From Filimonas sp. (lineage in GTDB: Bacteria > Bacteroidota > Bacteroidia > Chitinophagales > Chitinophagaceae): a stretch of 64,000 bases of DNA. A program made the position numbers and the translations under genes. Numbering within the stretch: position 1 is the stretch's first letter; each line of letters opens with the position of its first letter. The stretch is from positions 41,506 to 105,505 of the forward strand of contig JAFKHH010000023.1 of assembly GCA_017306865.1 (NCBI GenBank), in the 5' to 3' direction. Below are positions 39,128-48,557 of the stretch, one piece after another. The notes under the pieces are model-generated. The model did no database searches, had not been told where the DNA came from, and saw nothing but the letters and a program-made list of their open reading frames with translations.

Positions 39128-42100
39128 ATGTATCGGAAAGCAATGTATCATGGTAAACGACTGCTTATGAAGTACTCTGCAAAATTCTTTCTCTGTATGT
39201 GCATCTGCCTGCTACTGACTGGCGGCTTATTTGCACAACCCTTCCTGTTGAAGGGACAAGTATTGGACGAAAACGCGGCTACACTTGCCGGCGTTACAGT
39301 TGCGGTTAAACAAACCGGCAAAACATTAGCTACTGACGCTTCGGGCCGCTTCACCATGTCTGCAAACAAAGGTGATGTACTGGTCATAACCTTTGTCGGT
39401 TATCAGAAGCAAGAACTCACAGTTGCGAACAACAAAGAACTTGCGATCGTGCTGCAGCCAGAGCACAACAGTCTTAACGATGTAGTGGTGGTTGGGTACG
39501 GCACAGTCCGGCGAAAAGACCTGACGGGCGCAGTAGGCCAGGTAAACATGGAAGACCTGAACAAAGCGCCGGTAAAATCTTTTGATGAAGCGCTTGCCGG
39601 GCGCGTAGCAGGTGTAATGGTTAGTTCAACCGAAGGCCAGCCCGGGTCAGCTATCAACATTGTAATCCGTGGCAACAACTCTATTACACAAAGCAATTCT
39701 CCGTTGTACGTAATAGATGGTTTTCCTATTGAGAACCCGGATAACAACATTCTCAATCCGCAGGATATTGAGTCTATCGATATTCTGAAAGATGCATCTG
39801 CAACAGCGATCTATGGCGCAAGAGGTGCAAATGGTGTAGTGATCATTACCACCAAGCGGGGAAAGGTGGGCAAACCTGTGATCAGCTACAATGGCTATTA
39901 TGCACAGCAAAAAATAACGAAGACCATTCCTGTAATGAACGCTTACCAGTTTGTAAAACTGCAAAAGGAAATGGGGGTTGACCTTTCACAAACATACCTG
40001 GCTAATGGCGTTACTGTAGATGATTACAAAAACGTAGAAACGATAGACTGGCAGGACAGGTTGTACCGCACAGCGCCCATGCAAAGTCACAACCTTTCAC
40101 TGACTGGCGGCACACAGCAAACCCGCTATGCAATAAGCGGGCAGCTATTCGATCAGCAGGGTGTTATTATCAATTCCGGTTTTAAGCGTTACCAGGGTAA
40201 AGCAAGCCTGGACCAGGTGGTAAATAACAAACTGAAAGTTGGTGTGAACATGCTCTATACAGCTACACAAACCTATGGCACGCAGCCGTCAAACCAGTCG
40301 GGTCAGTCAATGAATAACATGATGTATAGTACATGGGGATTCAGACCTGCTGCACCAATCAACCCTGCTATAGATGTACAACCAGATTATACAGACGACC
40401 TGATAGACGATATGGTAAACCCCGGCACAGACTACAGGATGAATCCCGTATTGCTGGCTGAGAACGAATACAGGAAACGTTTTGTCAATAGCCTTATTGC
40501 AAACGCGTATATTGATTACAGCATTACCAAAGACCTGAAACTACGCATTACCGGTGGTTTGAATAAACTAAACCAGCGTAACGAAGCGTTCAATAATTCC
40601 AAAACGAGAAGTGGTAACCCAAATACCATTTACGGCGTGAATGGTTCTATCAATTACTATGAAACGAATAACTGGTTAAATGAAAATACCTTAACCTATA
40701 CCAAACGTTTCAATCGCGACCACAACTTCAGTGTATTGGGTGGTCTTACTATGCAAGGCAACAATTATCAATATTCCGGCCAGTCTGCTAACCAGTTGCA
40801 ATACGAATCGCTTGGGCTAAATGGTTTGCAGTTTGGTGTACCACAGCCTATCACATCTGGCACAAGTGAGTGGACCGCAGTTTCATGGTTGTCACGTGTG
40901 AACTATAGCTATAAAGAAAAATACCTGTTGACTGCATCTTTCCGTGCAGATGGCTCTTCCAAATTCAAGAAAGAAAATCAATGGGGCTATTTTCCTTCAG
41001 CCTCGGCTGCATGGCGTATTAAACAGGAAGCGTTCCTGAAGCATGTTTCATTTATTTCCGATGCAAAGATCCGTGCCGGTTATGGTGTAACAGGTAATAA
41101 TAGGGTGAGTGAATATGCAACCTATGCGACCATGAGCTTCCCCGTTGGTTCTTATTACTCTTATGGCAATGCACTGCAAAATGGTGCAATACCTGCATCA
41201 CTCGCCAGTGAAGACCTGAAATGGGAAAGTACGGCGCAAAGCAATGTGGGCATAGATATGGGTTTTCTGAAAGACAGGATCTCCATTACAATAGATTATT
41301 ATAAAAAGATCACCAGCAACTTATTGCTAAATGCAGATTTGCCGCCAACAAGTGGTTATGGCAAAGCATATAAAAACATTGGAAAGACAAGTAATGAGGG
41401 CATTGAGTTCACGTTGAATACAACCAATATCAGCAACAAGAATTTTATGTGGACATCAAGCTTCAATATCTCGTTCAACAGGAATAAAGTACTCGCACTT
41501 ACACAAAACCAGGATGCATTTACATCCAGCCTGCCGTGGGATGGCACACCAGGCTATTCAGATGTGTTTTACTTAGCAAAAGTAGGGCAGCCCCTTGGCC
41601 AGTTCTACGGGTATATCTGGCAAGGTGTGTACCAATATGAAGACTTTGATAAACTGCCAAATGGTAAATACCTGTTGAAAGACAACATACCTACAAATGG
41701 GAATACCCGTGCTGCCATACAACCCGGAGATATTAAATACAAAGACATTAACGGAGATGGTATAGTAGATGGGAATGACCGCACTATTATCGGTCGTGGA
41801 TTACCAGTACATATTGGTGGGTTCTCTAACAATTTTAAGTATAAAAACTTTTCGCTGAATATCTTTTTCCAGTGGTCTTATGGCAACCAGATTATGAATG
41901 CAAACCGTTACAAGTTTGAAGATGGTTCGAAGTCGTTGCTGAACCAATATGCAAGCTTTGAAGACCGGTGGACGCCTACGCATACCAAGACAACTATGCC
42001 AAGGGCTGGTGGACAATATGCCAATATGTATTCCGACAGAGTGCTGGAAGATGGTTCTTACCTGCGTTTGAAAACGGTGCAACTGAGTTATGCATTGCCG

Positions 42101-42295
42101 GAAAAACTGATCAAAAAAGCGGGGTTGAAGAGCTGTAGTTTCTATACATCAGCTCAGAACCTGGTCACATGGACTAAGTATTCCGGTTATGACCCTGAAG
42201 TGTCTGTGAACTATTCTGCGCTTACACCCGGGTTGGACTATTCGCCATACCCGCGTGCACGCACGATCACATTGGGCGCAAACATTTCATTCTAA
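39128..42295 (+). CDS. SusC/RagA family TonB-dependent glycan importer (PUL-2)
   Basis: It has 1055 residues from ATG 39128; ATGs at 39143 and 39167 are also possible, and the last gives the clean signal MKYSAKFFLCMCICLLLTGG. It contains the carboxypeptidase-like domain (LKGQVLDENAATLAGVTV), a TonB-box-like segment (LNDVVVVGYGTVRRKDLTGAVGQV), the plug (IDILKDASATAIYGARGANGVVIITTKRG) and a barrel closing with YPRARTITLGANISF. It imports oligosaccharides through the outer membrane with energy from TonB. It begins the PUL-2 operon, which runs to 49802 with only short gaps. The cargo is expected to be unsaturated-uronate oligosaccharides, judged from the lyase and GH88 genes downstream. Confidence 0.95.
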   Translation: MYRKAMYHGKRLLMKYSAKFFLCMCICLLLTGGLFAQPFLLKGQVLDENAATLAGVTVAVKQTGKTLATDASGRFTMSANKGDVLVITFVGYQKQELTVANNKELAIVLQPEHNSLNDVVVVGYGTVRRKDLTGAVGQVNMEDLNKAPVKSFDEALAGRVAGVMVSSTEGQPGSAINIVIRGNNSITQSNSPLYVIDGFPIENPDNNILNPQDIESIDILKDASATAIYGARGANGVVIITTKRGKVGKPVISYNGYYAQQKITKTIPVMNAYQFVKLQKEMGVDLSQTYLANGVTVDDYKNVETIDWQDRLYRTAPMQSHNLSLTGGTQQTRYAISGQLFDQQGVIINSGFKRYQGKASLDQVVNNKLKVGVNMLYTATQTYGTQPSNQSGQSMNNMMYSTWGFRPAAPINPAIDVQPDYTDDLIDDMVNPGTDYRMNPVLLAENEYRKRFVNSLIANAYIDYSITKDLKLRITGGLNKLNQRNEAFNNSKTRSGNPNTIYGVNGSINYYETNNWLNENTLTYTKRFNRDHNFSVLGGLTMQGNNYQYSGQSANQLQYESLGLNGLQFGVPQPITSGTSEWTAVSWLSRVNYSYKEKYLLTASFRADGSSKFKKENQWGYFPSASAAWRIKQEAFLKHVSFISDAKIRAGYGVTGNNRVSEYATYATMSFPVGSYYSYGNALQNGAIPASLASEDLKWESTAQSNVGIDMGFLKDRISITIDYYKKITSNLLLNADLPPTSGYGKAYKNIGKTSNEGIEFTLNTTNISNKNFMWTSSFNISFNRNKVLALTQNQDAFTSSLPWDGTPGYSDVFYLAKVGQPLGQFYGYIWQGVYQYEDFDKLPNGKYLLKDNIPTNGNTRAAIQPGDIKYKDINGDGIVDGNDRTIIGRGLPVHIGGFSNNFKYKNFSLNIFFQWSYGNQIMNANRYKFEDGSKSLLNQYASFEDRWTPTHTKTTMPRAGGQYANMYSDRVLEDGSYLRLKTVQLSYALPEKLIKKAGLKSCSFYTSAQNLVTWTKYSGYDPEVSVNYSALTPGLDYSPYPRARTITLGANISF

Positions 42296-42326
42296 CAACA
42301 TTATCCAACTGATTCAAATTGATCGC

Positions 42327-43901
42327 ATGAAAAAAATATTCATCATCGTTTGTTCTGTCATACTGGTTGCAACGGGCATAGGTTGCAGCAAATTTTTAGA
42401 TAAAAGCCCGACAAGCACTTTGTCTCCTGTAAACTATTATAGTAATGAGGCTGAAGTAAACGCAGCGCTTGCCGGTACATATAATATTTTGTGCCTCGAA
42501 TTTATGTGGGGCGGCCGTATTCCTATCCGGCACAACGCAAGTACAGACGAATCATTCTTTTCCTATACCAGTTTTCCTACAGGCCCGTTTTGGTACAACT
42601 ACGACGCCACAGATGCAACTGTTACAGAAATGTGGACATACCTGTATCAAGGCATAGAACGCGCAAATACTTTGCTCGCCAGTTTGGATAAGGCCACTAT
42701 GGATAAAACAAAAAAGGCTACCGTACGTGGCGAAACTTTGTTCCTGCGTGCATTCTATTACTTTACACTGGTTCAGTATTGGGGAGACGTGCCATTGAAG
42801 TTAACGCCATCTACCTCTGTAAACGATGTAGACATCGCACGTACATCCACTAAAGATGTCTATGCACAAATTCTGAAAGACATGCAGGAGGCAGAAGGCC
42901 TGGTACTGACTTGCGGGCAAACAGGTAATACAGAACGTATTTCAAAATCTACCGTGCGTGGCCTGCTGGCAAGAGTTTGCCTTACTATGGCGGGCGAACC
43001 TTTGAAAGATGTGTCTAAGTATAAAGATGCAAGAGACTGGGCGCAGAAAGTGATGCAGTCTGGTGACAATGCATTGAATGCGGATTATAAACAGATCTTC
43101 ATTAATGAGTGTGCTGATATAGATGATAATAAAGAGTGTATATGGGAAACAGGTAATTGGGGTTCCAATAACGATGCTAACAGGATTGGTGGGCGCATAG
43201 GTAATGAGAATGGGGTGAAATGCAGCGCCACAGATCCGGCAAACGTTGGCTATGCGTATGGTTTCATCAGTACCTCTTATAAATTGTACAACCTGTATGC
43301 AACAAATGATCTTAGAAGGGACTGGGCCATATCTACCTATACGCTGAGTGCTACCGGCGTCAAAACAAATATAGCCGCTACCAGCATCTATACACGTAAC
43401 TGCGCTAAATGGAGAAGAGAGTATGAAGTAGTGAAACCGATGAATAAAAATTATACGCCGACTAACTTCCCGATCCTTCGCTATGCAGATGTGTTGCTCA
43501 TGTTCGCGGAGGCAGACAATGAAGTAAACAGCGGCCCGTCAGTTGCTGCTTACGATGCCATTAACCAGGTGCGCAGAAGAGGATATGGTTTGCCAACCGG
43601 CACCGCTAACGCAACGGTCGATTTCTCTGGCTTGTCACAGGCAACATTCCGCCAGCGCATACAGGATGAGCGGGCGAGAGAATTATGCTTTGAAGGCTTG
43701 CGTAAGCCTGACCTGATCCGCTGGGGATTATTCCTTACCGCTATGCAAGACCAGGTAAGTGAGATACAGGCAAAAGCGCCAACTACTTACCAGTATGCAG
43801 CTACAGCAGCAGCGCGTGTAAGCGCACGAAACCTGCTATACCCGATCCCTGCCAAAGAGTTGTCGTTAAACAAAGCATGTACACAAAACCCGGGTTATTG
43901 A
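42327..43901 (+). CDS. SusD/RagB family outer-membrane glycan-binding lipoprotein (PUL-2)
   Basis: This 524-residue protein starts at ATG 42327 (MKKIFIIVCSVILVATGIGC), lipid on Cys20. SusD features are SPTSTLSPVNYYSNEAEVNAALAGTYN near the N-terminus, TVRGETLFLRAFYYFTLVQYWGDVPL, TVRGLLARVCLTMAGEPL, FPILRYADVLLMFAEADNEV and IQDERARELCFEGLRKPDLIRWG, ending ACTQNPGY. It caps the SusC channel and binds glycan at the surface. It is 31 bases downstream of its SusC partner and 28 bases upstream of the DUF5017 lipoprotein. Confidence 0.95.
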   Translation: MKKIFIIVCSVILVATGIGCSKFLDKSPTSTLSPVNYYSNEAEVNAALAGTYNILCLEFMWGGRIPIRHNASTDESFFSYTSFPTGPFWYNYDATDATVTEMWTYLYQGIERANTLLASLDKATMDKTKKATVRGETLFLRAFYYFTLVQYWGDVPLKLTPSTSVNDVDIARTSTKDVYAQILKDMQEAEGLVLTCGQTGNTERISKSTVRGLLARVCLTMAGEPLKDVSKYKDARDWAQKVMQSGDNALNADYKQIFINECADIDDNKECIWETGNWGSNNDANRIGGRIGNENGVKCSATDPANVGYAYGFISTSYKLYNLYATNDLRRDWAISTYTLSATGVKTNIAATSIYTRNCAKWRREYEVVKPMNKNYTPTNFPILRYADVLLMFAEADNEVNSGPSVAAYDAINQVRRRGYGLPTGTANATVDFSGLSQATFRQRIQDERARELCFEGLRKPDLIRWGLFLTAMQDQVSEIQAKAPTTYQYAATAAARVSARNLLYPIPAKELSLNKACTQNPGY

Positions 43902-43929
43902 TCTATTCATCATTCCAAACAAAACTAGT

Positions 43930-44817
43930 ATGCGAAAAATAGGATATACATTACTAAGCCTCGTCCTGCTGGCGGCATGTAGCAGCAAAGATGTGTCGTC
44001 GCCAGACTTTACTGTAAAGCTGAGGAGCGCTGCACTGCACGCGGGCGACACCGCTTTCTTTGATATAACAGGCGCTCCATACAATATGACCTTTTACTCC
44101 GGCGAACCTGGTAAACAGTATAAATACAGAACACGTACATCAGCAGAAGGCATCCCACAGTTGCAGTTTACCTCCTATATGCAGAATGGCACACAGGCCA
44201 ACACTTTGCAACTGCTGGTGTCTACAGATTTTTCTGCTACGTATGATTCTGCCAGTATCTATAAAGCTACCTGGACAGATATTACCTCCCGCGCCAAGTT
44301 ATCTACAGGCACCAACAATACCGCATCTGGCATTGTAGACCTTTCTGATTTTGTAAACGGAAAGCCTGTTTACATCGCTTTTAAATACACCGGTCAGCAG
44401 AATACTTCAGTGCAGCGTACCTGGACTATTCCGACTTTTACTATAGCGAATATTTTGAAAGAAGATGGCAGTAGTCAGCCGGTGATTAGTGCATTGGCAG
44501 ATGCAGTGTTTACGGCTGTAAATATGAAGGGCACTGCTGTGAAATGGAATATCAGTACTACGCAAATGCAAATAGCGGGTGGTGTAGCCAATAGTCCTGC
44601 TACAGAAAACTGGGCTGTGTCAAAAGGGTTGATGCTAAACAGGGTAGTGCCGGACCCCGGTACGTCTATTAAGAAAATAACAGACAATGGTATCAGCGCT
44701 TATTTTTATGTGTACAAAACAGCAGGATCATATACAGCTACATTTGTTGCGGCAAATACAACTGTGTACGATTCTAAAACAGATGTGAAAGAAATTCCGG
44801 TAACAGTTAATCCTTAA
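43930..44817 (+). CDS. DUF5017 surface lipoprotein, likely glycan-binding (PUL-2)
   Basis: This 295-residue protein has lipobox LLAAC (Cys17) and sequence typical of DUF5017: FTVKLRSAALHAGDTAFFDITGAPYNMTFYSGEPGKQYKYRTRT near the N-terminus, followed by a beta-rich body (TDFSATYDSASIYKATWTDITSRAKLSTG, YIAFKYTGQQNTSVQRTWTIPTFTI). The protein occupies the position directly after susD where surface glycan-binding proteins (SusE/SusF type) are encoded. Ligand binding is therefore inferred; no catalytic residues are evident. It is 6 bases upstream of the DUF6528 gene. Confidence 0.85.
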   Translation: MRKIGYTLLSLVLLAACSSKDVSSPDFTVKLRSAALHAGDTAFFDITGAPYNMTFYSGEPGKQYKYRTRTSAEGIPQLQFTSYMQNGTQANTLQLLVSTDFSATYDSASIYKATWTDITSRAKLSTGTNNTASGIVDLSDFVNGKPVYIAFKYTGQQNTSVQRTWTIPTFTIANILKEDGSSQPVISALADAVFTAVNMKGTAVKWNISTTQMQIAGGVANSPATENWAVSKGLMLNRVVPDPGTSIKKITDNGISAYFYVYKTAGSYTATFVAANTTVYDSKTDVKEIPVTVNP

Positions 44818-44823
44818 TGGCTC

Positions 44824-45762
44824 ATGATAAAGTTTTGTTTTTTATTAGTTGCATCCGTTTTCTTCACTGTAGTGAAGGCGCAAACGGATGCGCTTTTTTC
44901 ACCAGGGAAAGGCCGGTTTATTGTTGCTGCAGAACAGGCGCAACACAGGATAGTGATCATAGATGCAGATAAGAAAGCAATCGTTTGGGAATGGATACCC
45001 GCACAGGTATTGCCTGTTGCGGAAGCAAAGTGGTTTACGAACCCCAGCGATGCCAAGGCTGTGTATAATAACAAATATCTGCTGGTAGTAGCGTCTGGCG
45101 GCGGTGTGGCCCTGGTGCGCATAGCAGACAAGAAGACCGTCTTCCATGCGTATGCAGGCGGCAACACACACTCCGCAGAGGTACTGCCGGATGGAAATAT
45201 TGTAAGCGCATCCAGTACGGATAATTATCTTACCGTTTTTAAAGTAGATACTACGACAGCGCCAGGTAAAGTATATTCAAAAAGAATTTACATTGCATTT
45301 GGGCATAACGTAGTGTGGGATAAAAAGCGAAATTTTTTATGGAGTGCAGACATGCATCAGTTGAAAACCTTTCGCTATAACTTTAACTGTGCGCAGCCCG
45401 ATCTTACATTGATAGATTCTGTAGCAGTAAAAGGAAGCGAAGGGCATGACTTGTTTCCGGTATTTGGGCAAGATAGTTTGTGGCTGACCAATAAGTCTGG
45501 TGTGTTCAAAATAAGTGCCGCAACTAAAAAAATGATTGTTGCCAATACGCCGCAAAAAAGTGTGAAGAGCATTACATCCGGCCCCACAGGTTACCCGGCA
45601 ATTGTAATGATACCGCAGGAGCAATGGTGGACAGATGAAATAAGAGATGTAGACGGGAATAGTTTATTTAAACAGGCAGGTTTAAAAATGTATAAAGCCC
45701 GTTGGATATTGGAAAATACATTTAGCTACTCAGAAAACGATACATTGAAATTGTGTAAATAA
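44824..45762 (+). CDS. DUF6528 family secreted beta-propeller-like protein (PUL-2)
   Basis: This 312-residue protein has a signal peptide (MIKFCFLLVASVFFTVVKAQT). The rest is a repeated-strand pattern like a propeller: RFIVAAEQAQHRIVIIDADKKAIVWEWIP, KYLLVVASGGGVALVRIADKKTVFHAYAGGNTHSAEVLPDGNIVSASST, HNVVWDKKRNFLWSADMHQLKTFRYN and QDSLWLTNKSGVFKISAATKKMI. It matches what I know as DUF6528, a family of unknown activity encoded in Bacteroidota glycan loci. The conserved HSAEVLPDGN and GHNVVWD segments could form an active or binding site. It may be an uncharacterised lyase, epimerase or binding protein. It is 6 bases upstream of the CBM9-like gene, tightly within the operon. Confidence 0.8.
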   Translation: MIKFCFLLVASVFFTVVKAQTDALFSPGKGRFIVAAEQAQHRIVIIDADKKAIVWEWIPAQVLPVAEAKWFTNPSDAKAVYNNKYLLVVASGGGVALVRIADKKTVFHAYAGGNTHSAEVLPDGNIVSASSTDNYLTVFKVDTTTAPGKVYSKRIYIAFGHNVVWDKKRNFLWSADMHQLKTFRYNFNCAQPDLTLIDSVAVKGSEGHDLFPVFGQDSLWLTNKSGVFKISAATKKMIVANTPQKSVKSITSGPTGYPAIVMIPQEQWWTDEIRDVDGNSLFKQAGLKMYKARWILENTFSYSENDTLKLCK

Positions 45763-45768
45763 AACAAT

Positions 45769-46410
45769 ATGAAAAGCATGCGTGTTCCTTTGCTTGCCCA
45801 TGTAGAAAAAGAGGGCGATTTGAAAGCGCTGTCAGCAATGATGGACAAATTGCAACATCAAGTGATTGATATTACATCATGGGCTGATTATGCATACAAG
45901 CCCGGTGTTTCTTTTGCGATAGCACATACAGATGACTGTGTCGTACTAAAGTATTATGTAAAAGAAAAAGATATACAGGCAAAGCATAACAAGATCAATG
46001 AAGCTGTATATAAAGACAGTTGCGTAGAATTCTTTATTGCATTTGATGAGGGCGGTTATTACAATTTTGAGTTTAACTGCATTGGTAACTGTCTTTGCGG
46101 TTACGGCCCTGCAAAACAAGACCGGGAAGCGTTACCGGTTGCACAATTGCAGCGAATAAAATACCAGGCAACTATTCACCGGACATCTGCGCAGGCAAAT
46201 GCAGAATGGGAACTATTGGTAGTGATACCGGTAGATGTGTTTAGTATTCATTCCTTATCGTCTTTAAATGGGCTGACTGCTACAGCTAATTTTTATAAAT
46301 GTGGCGATGAGCTACCGGAGCCACACTATGTTTCCTGGACAAAAATAGAAACTGCACAACCGGACTTTCATCAGCCGAAGTATTTCGGGGAGTTGAAGTT
46401 TGAGATGTGA
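45769..46410 (+). CDS. CBM9-like carbohydrate-binding protein (PUL-2)
   Basis: This 213-residue protein has no signal peptide (start MKSMRVPLLAHVEKEG). The fold is that of the CBM9-like family: WADYAYKPGVSFAIAHTDDCVVLKYYVKEKDIQAKHNKINEAVYKDSCVEFFIAF, then YYNFEFNCIGNCLCGYGPAKQDRE and a later WELLVVIPVDVF, PHYVSWTKIETAQPDFHQPKYFGELKF. The segment with Lys/Asn before the aromatic strand is the usual sugar-contact region of this family. A cytoplasmic location is implied because no signal is seen, which is odd for a glycan-binding module; a regulatory or enzymatic role on imported sugars is possible. Confidence 0.85.
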   Translation: MKSMRVPLLAHVEKEGDLKALSAMMDKLQHQVIDITSWADYAYKPGVSFAIAHTDDCVVLKYYVKEKDIQAKHNKINEAVYKDSCVEFFIAFDEGGYYNFEFNCIGNCLCGYGPAKQDREALPVAQLQRIKYQATIHRTSAQANAEWELLVVIPVDVFSIHSLSSLNGLTATANFYKCGDELPEPHYVSWTKIETAQPDFHQPKYFGELKFEM

Positions 46411-46414
46411 GAAT

Positions 46415-46543
46415 GCGTGAATCGTGAGCCGGTAATCGTGAATGCAGGTAACCCTCGCCATAAAATGCAGCGTTTAAAGCGTGAGTGGTGAGTTGTCAGC
46501 AGTGAGTAAGCCCATTCACGATTGCCGATTCACGGCTCACGGC
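46415..46543. repeat. Family E stem-loop with an inner family F word, inside the PUL-2 operon
   Basis: GCGTGAATCGTGAGCCGGTA (from 46415) pairs with TGCCGATTCACGGCTCACGG (46523-46542); arms 46415-46444 and 46513-46543. Between them lies GTGAGTTGTCAGCAGTGAG (46487-46505), a family F word. It begins 5 bases after the CBM9 stop and separates binding genes from enzyme genes. Confidence 0.6.
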
Positions 46544-46590
46544 TTTTGCTTTTGTGGGAATTTTTTATGTTTAATAAATTAAGATACTAG

Positions 46591-48537
46591 ATGAAGAATC
46601 TTTTGAATTGCATCCTTTGTTTATGCGTTGCTACAAGTATAACTGCCCAGGCAAAACGGAATTTACTTGCTGGAAAGTTTAATGTAAATGACCTGAGGAC
46701 GGCTTTGGTCTATGATAGTAGCTGGGCGCCATATCCTTCTTATTACGATCGTGCAAAATGGGACAATATTGCACCAGCCTACAAAGCACAACTGATAGCC
46801 AAAGGCGAGGAGGCATTAAAATATAAATGGCAGGTAGTGCCTGCAATGGCCTATATAGAATATACTCGCTCCGGCAATAGGGCCGTAATGCAGGATGTAT
46901 ATGGCCAGAACGTAGGTGCATTGCAATCCCTTGTGCTGGCTGAACTGGCAGAAGGTAAAGGCCGGTTTATGGACCAGATGGTAAATGGCGTATGGACACT
47001 TTGTGAGATGACCACCTGGGCATTGTCTGCACATTTGCCAGCCCAAAAGGCTGGGGCAGGCTTGCCGGACGTGAGCGACCCCATCATAGACCTTGGCGTA
47101 GGCAATACGTCATTGCTGATGGCATGGACACATTATTACTTCAAAAGAGAATTTGATAAAATAAATCCGCTGATTGCTAAGCGTATCAGCTATGAAATAA
47201 ACAGGCAGGTACTACAACCCTACTACACAAGGGATGATTTCTGGTGGATGGCGTTTAAAAACGATAGTTTTGTAAATAACTGGAATGTGTGGGTAAACTA
47301 CAACGTACTTAACTGTATTTTACTGATCGAAACAGATCCACAAAAAAAGCTGGATGGGGTATATAAAACCATGCGTTCTGTAGATAAGTTCATTAATTAC
47401 TACAAAGATGATGGTGCATGCGAGGAAGGGCCGGCTTACTGGAGTGAGGCAGGCGCTATGATGTACCTGTATCTGGATATACTTCAGCGCGCTACAAAAG
47501 GGAAAGTAGATCAGTTCAATGAACCGATCGTTAAAAACATTGGCGCTTATATTTATAAAGCGTATATCAACAAAGACTACTACATCAACTTTGCAGATGC
47601 ATCCGCAAGGTTGCGCCCAGAGGGAGGATTGATCTATAACTATGGCAAAGCTGTAAAAGATACAATGATGATGGGCTTTGGTAGTATGTTGGCACAGCAG
47701 CAGGGGTGGAAAGACCGTTTACCGAATGCATCGATCGACATTGCTGTAGCCGATATTTTTGATGCAAAGGAAATACTGGAGTACCCGTCTCGTGCGCCTT
47801 TTATTGGAGACTTCTTTATGGAAGGAACACAGATCATGGCAGCGAGAGAGTTCCCAGGTACAGTCAATGGGTTTTACCTGGCTGCTAAAGCAGGACACAA
47901 TGCAGAGAGCCATAATCACAATGACGTAGGAACCTGTATTGTGTTTTATAATGGCAATCCATTGCTGATAGACATTGGAAGCGAGACTTATACCAGGCAA
48001 ACATTTAGCAAAGAAAGATATACACGATGGGCTATGCGTTCCGCTTATCACAACGTGCCGCTTATAAATAATGTAGAGCAACATGAGGGCGCTACATATA
48101 AAGCAAGCAGTGTAAATTTTAAATCAACGAAAACGGCTGTTAGCTTTTCTGCTGATATCGCCGCAACTTATCCGGCTGACGCAGGCGTAAAGAAATGGGT
48201 GCGTGGTTACGAGTTGCAAAGAGGTAAAGGCCTGGTGATAAAGGATACATATGAATTGCTGAAGAACGAAGGAACAAGCGAGTTACATTATATGACGTGT
48301 GATAAAGTAGAGAAGGTAAAGGATGGCGTGTTGCAGTTTACATTGCCGGATGGTATGGTAGATATGATATATGATGCGGCGGCGGTTACTCCTGTTATAG
48401 AGGCCATTACTATTACAGATAACAGGTTACTAAACTCGTGGCCTAAAGAGATCTATCGCATTATCTTAAAACTGAACAATAAAAGCTTATCCGGTTCGAA
48501 TACGTTAACATTGCAAACTCATTCATTTAAACGCTAA
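46591..48537 (+). CDS. Heparinase II/III-like polysaccharide lyase (PUL-2)
   Basis: This 648-residue secreted protein has a signal peptide (ends near SITAQA). The N-terminal part (about 60-390) is an alpha/alpha toroid: PAMAYIEYTRSGNRAV, YYTRDDFWWMAFKNDSFVNNWNVWVNYNVLNCILL and YKDDGACEEGPAYWSEAGAMMYLYLDIL. The C-terminal beta-sandwich carries the family signature AAKAGHNAESHNHNDVGTCIVFYNGNPLLIDIGSETY. The Asn-Asn-W and His/Tyr residues (N-N-W, P-A-Y-W, NHND) are the likely catalytic and metal-site residues. Such lyases cut uronate-containing glycans by beta-elimination, leaving a 4,5-unsaturated uronate. The exact PL family and substrate cannot be set from sequence alone. GH88 follows 20 bases later. 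Confidence 0.88.
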   Translation: MKNLLNCILCLCVATSITAQAKRNLLAGKFNVNDLRTALVYDSSWAPYPSYYDRAKWDNIAPAYKAQLIAKGEEALKYKWQVVPAMAYIEYTRSGNRAVMQDVYGQNVGALQSLVLAELAEGKGRFMDQMVNGVWTLCEMTTWALSAHLPAQKAGAGLPDVSDPIIDLGVGNTSLLMAWTHYYFKREFDKINPLIAKRISYEINRQVLQPYYTRDDFWWMAFKNDSFVNNWNVWVNYNVLNCILLIETDPQKKLDGVYKTMRSVDKFINYYKDDGACEEGPAYWSEAGAMMYLYLDILQRATKGKVDQFNEPIVKNIGAYIYKAYINKDYYINFADASARLRPEGGLIYNYGKAVKDTMMMGFGSMLAQQQGWKDRLPNASIDIAVADIFDAKEILEYPSRAPFIGDFFMEGTQIMAAREFPGTVNGFYLAAKAGHNAESHNHNDVGTCIVFYNGNPLLIDIGSETYTRQTFSKERYTRWAMRSAYHNVPLINNVEQHEGATYKASSVNFKSTKTAVSFSADIAATYPADAGVKKWVRGYELQRGKGLVIKDTYELLKNEGTSELHYMTCDKVEKVKDGVLQFTLPDGMVDMIYDAAAVTPVIEAITITDNRLLNSWPKEIYRIILKLNNKSLSGSNTLTLQTHSFKR

Positions 48538-48557
48538 ACCATAAACCGATTCCTGAC

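Noticed and set aside
46591..48537. True heparin lyase
   Set aside because: The heparinase II/III-like fold is shared by many lyase families. Without sulfatases nearby, heparin or heparan sulfate as substrate is not supported.
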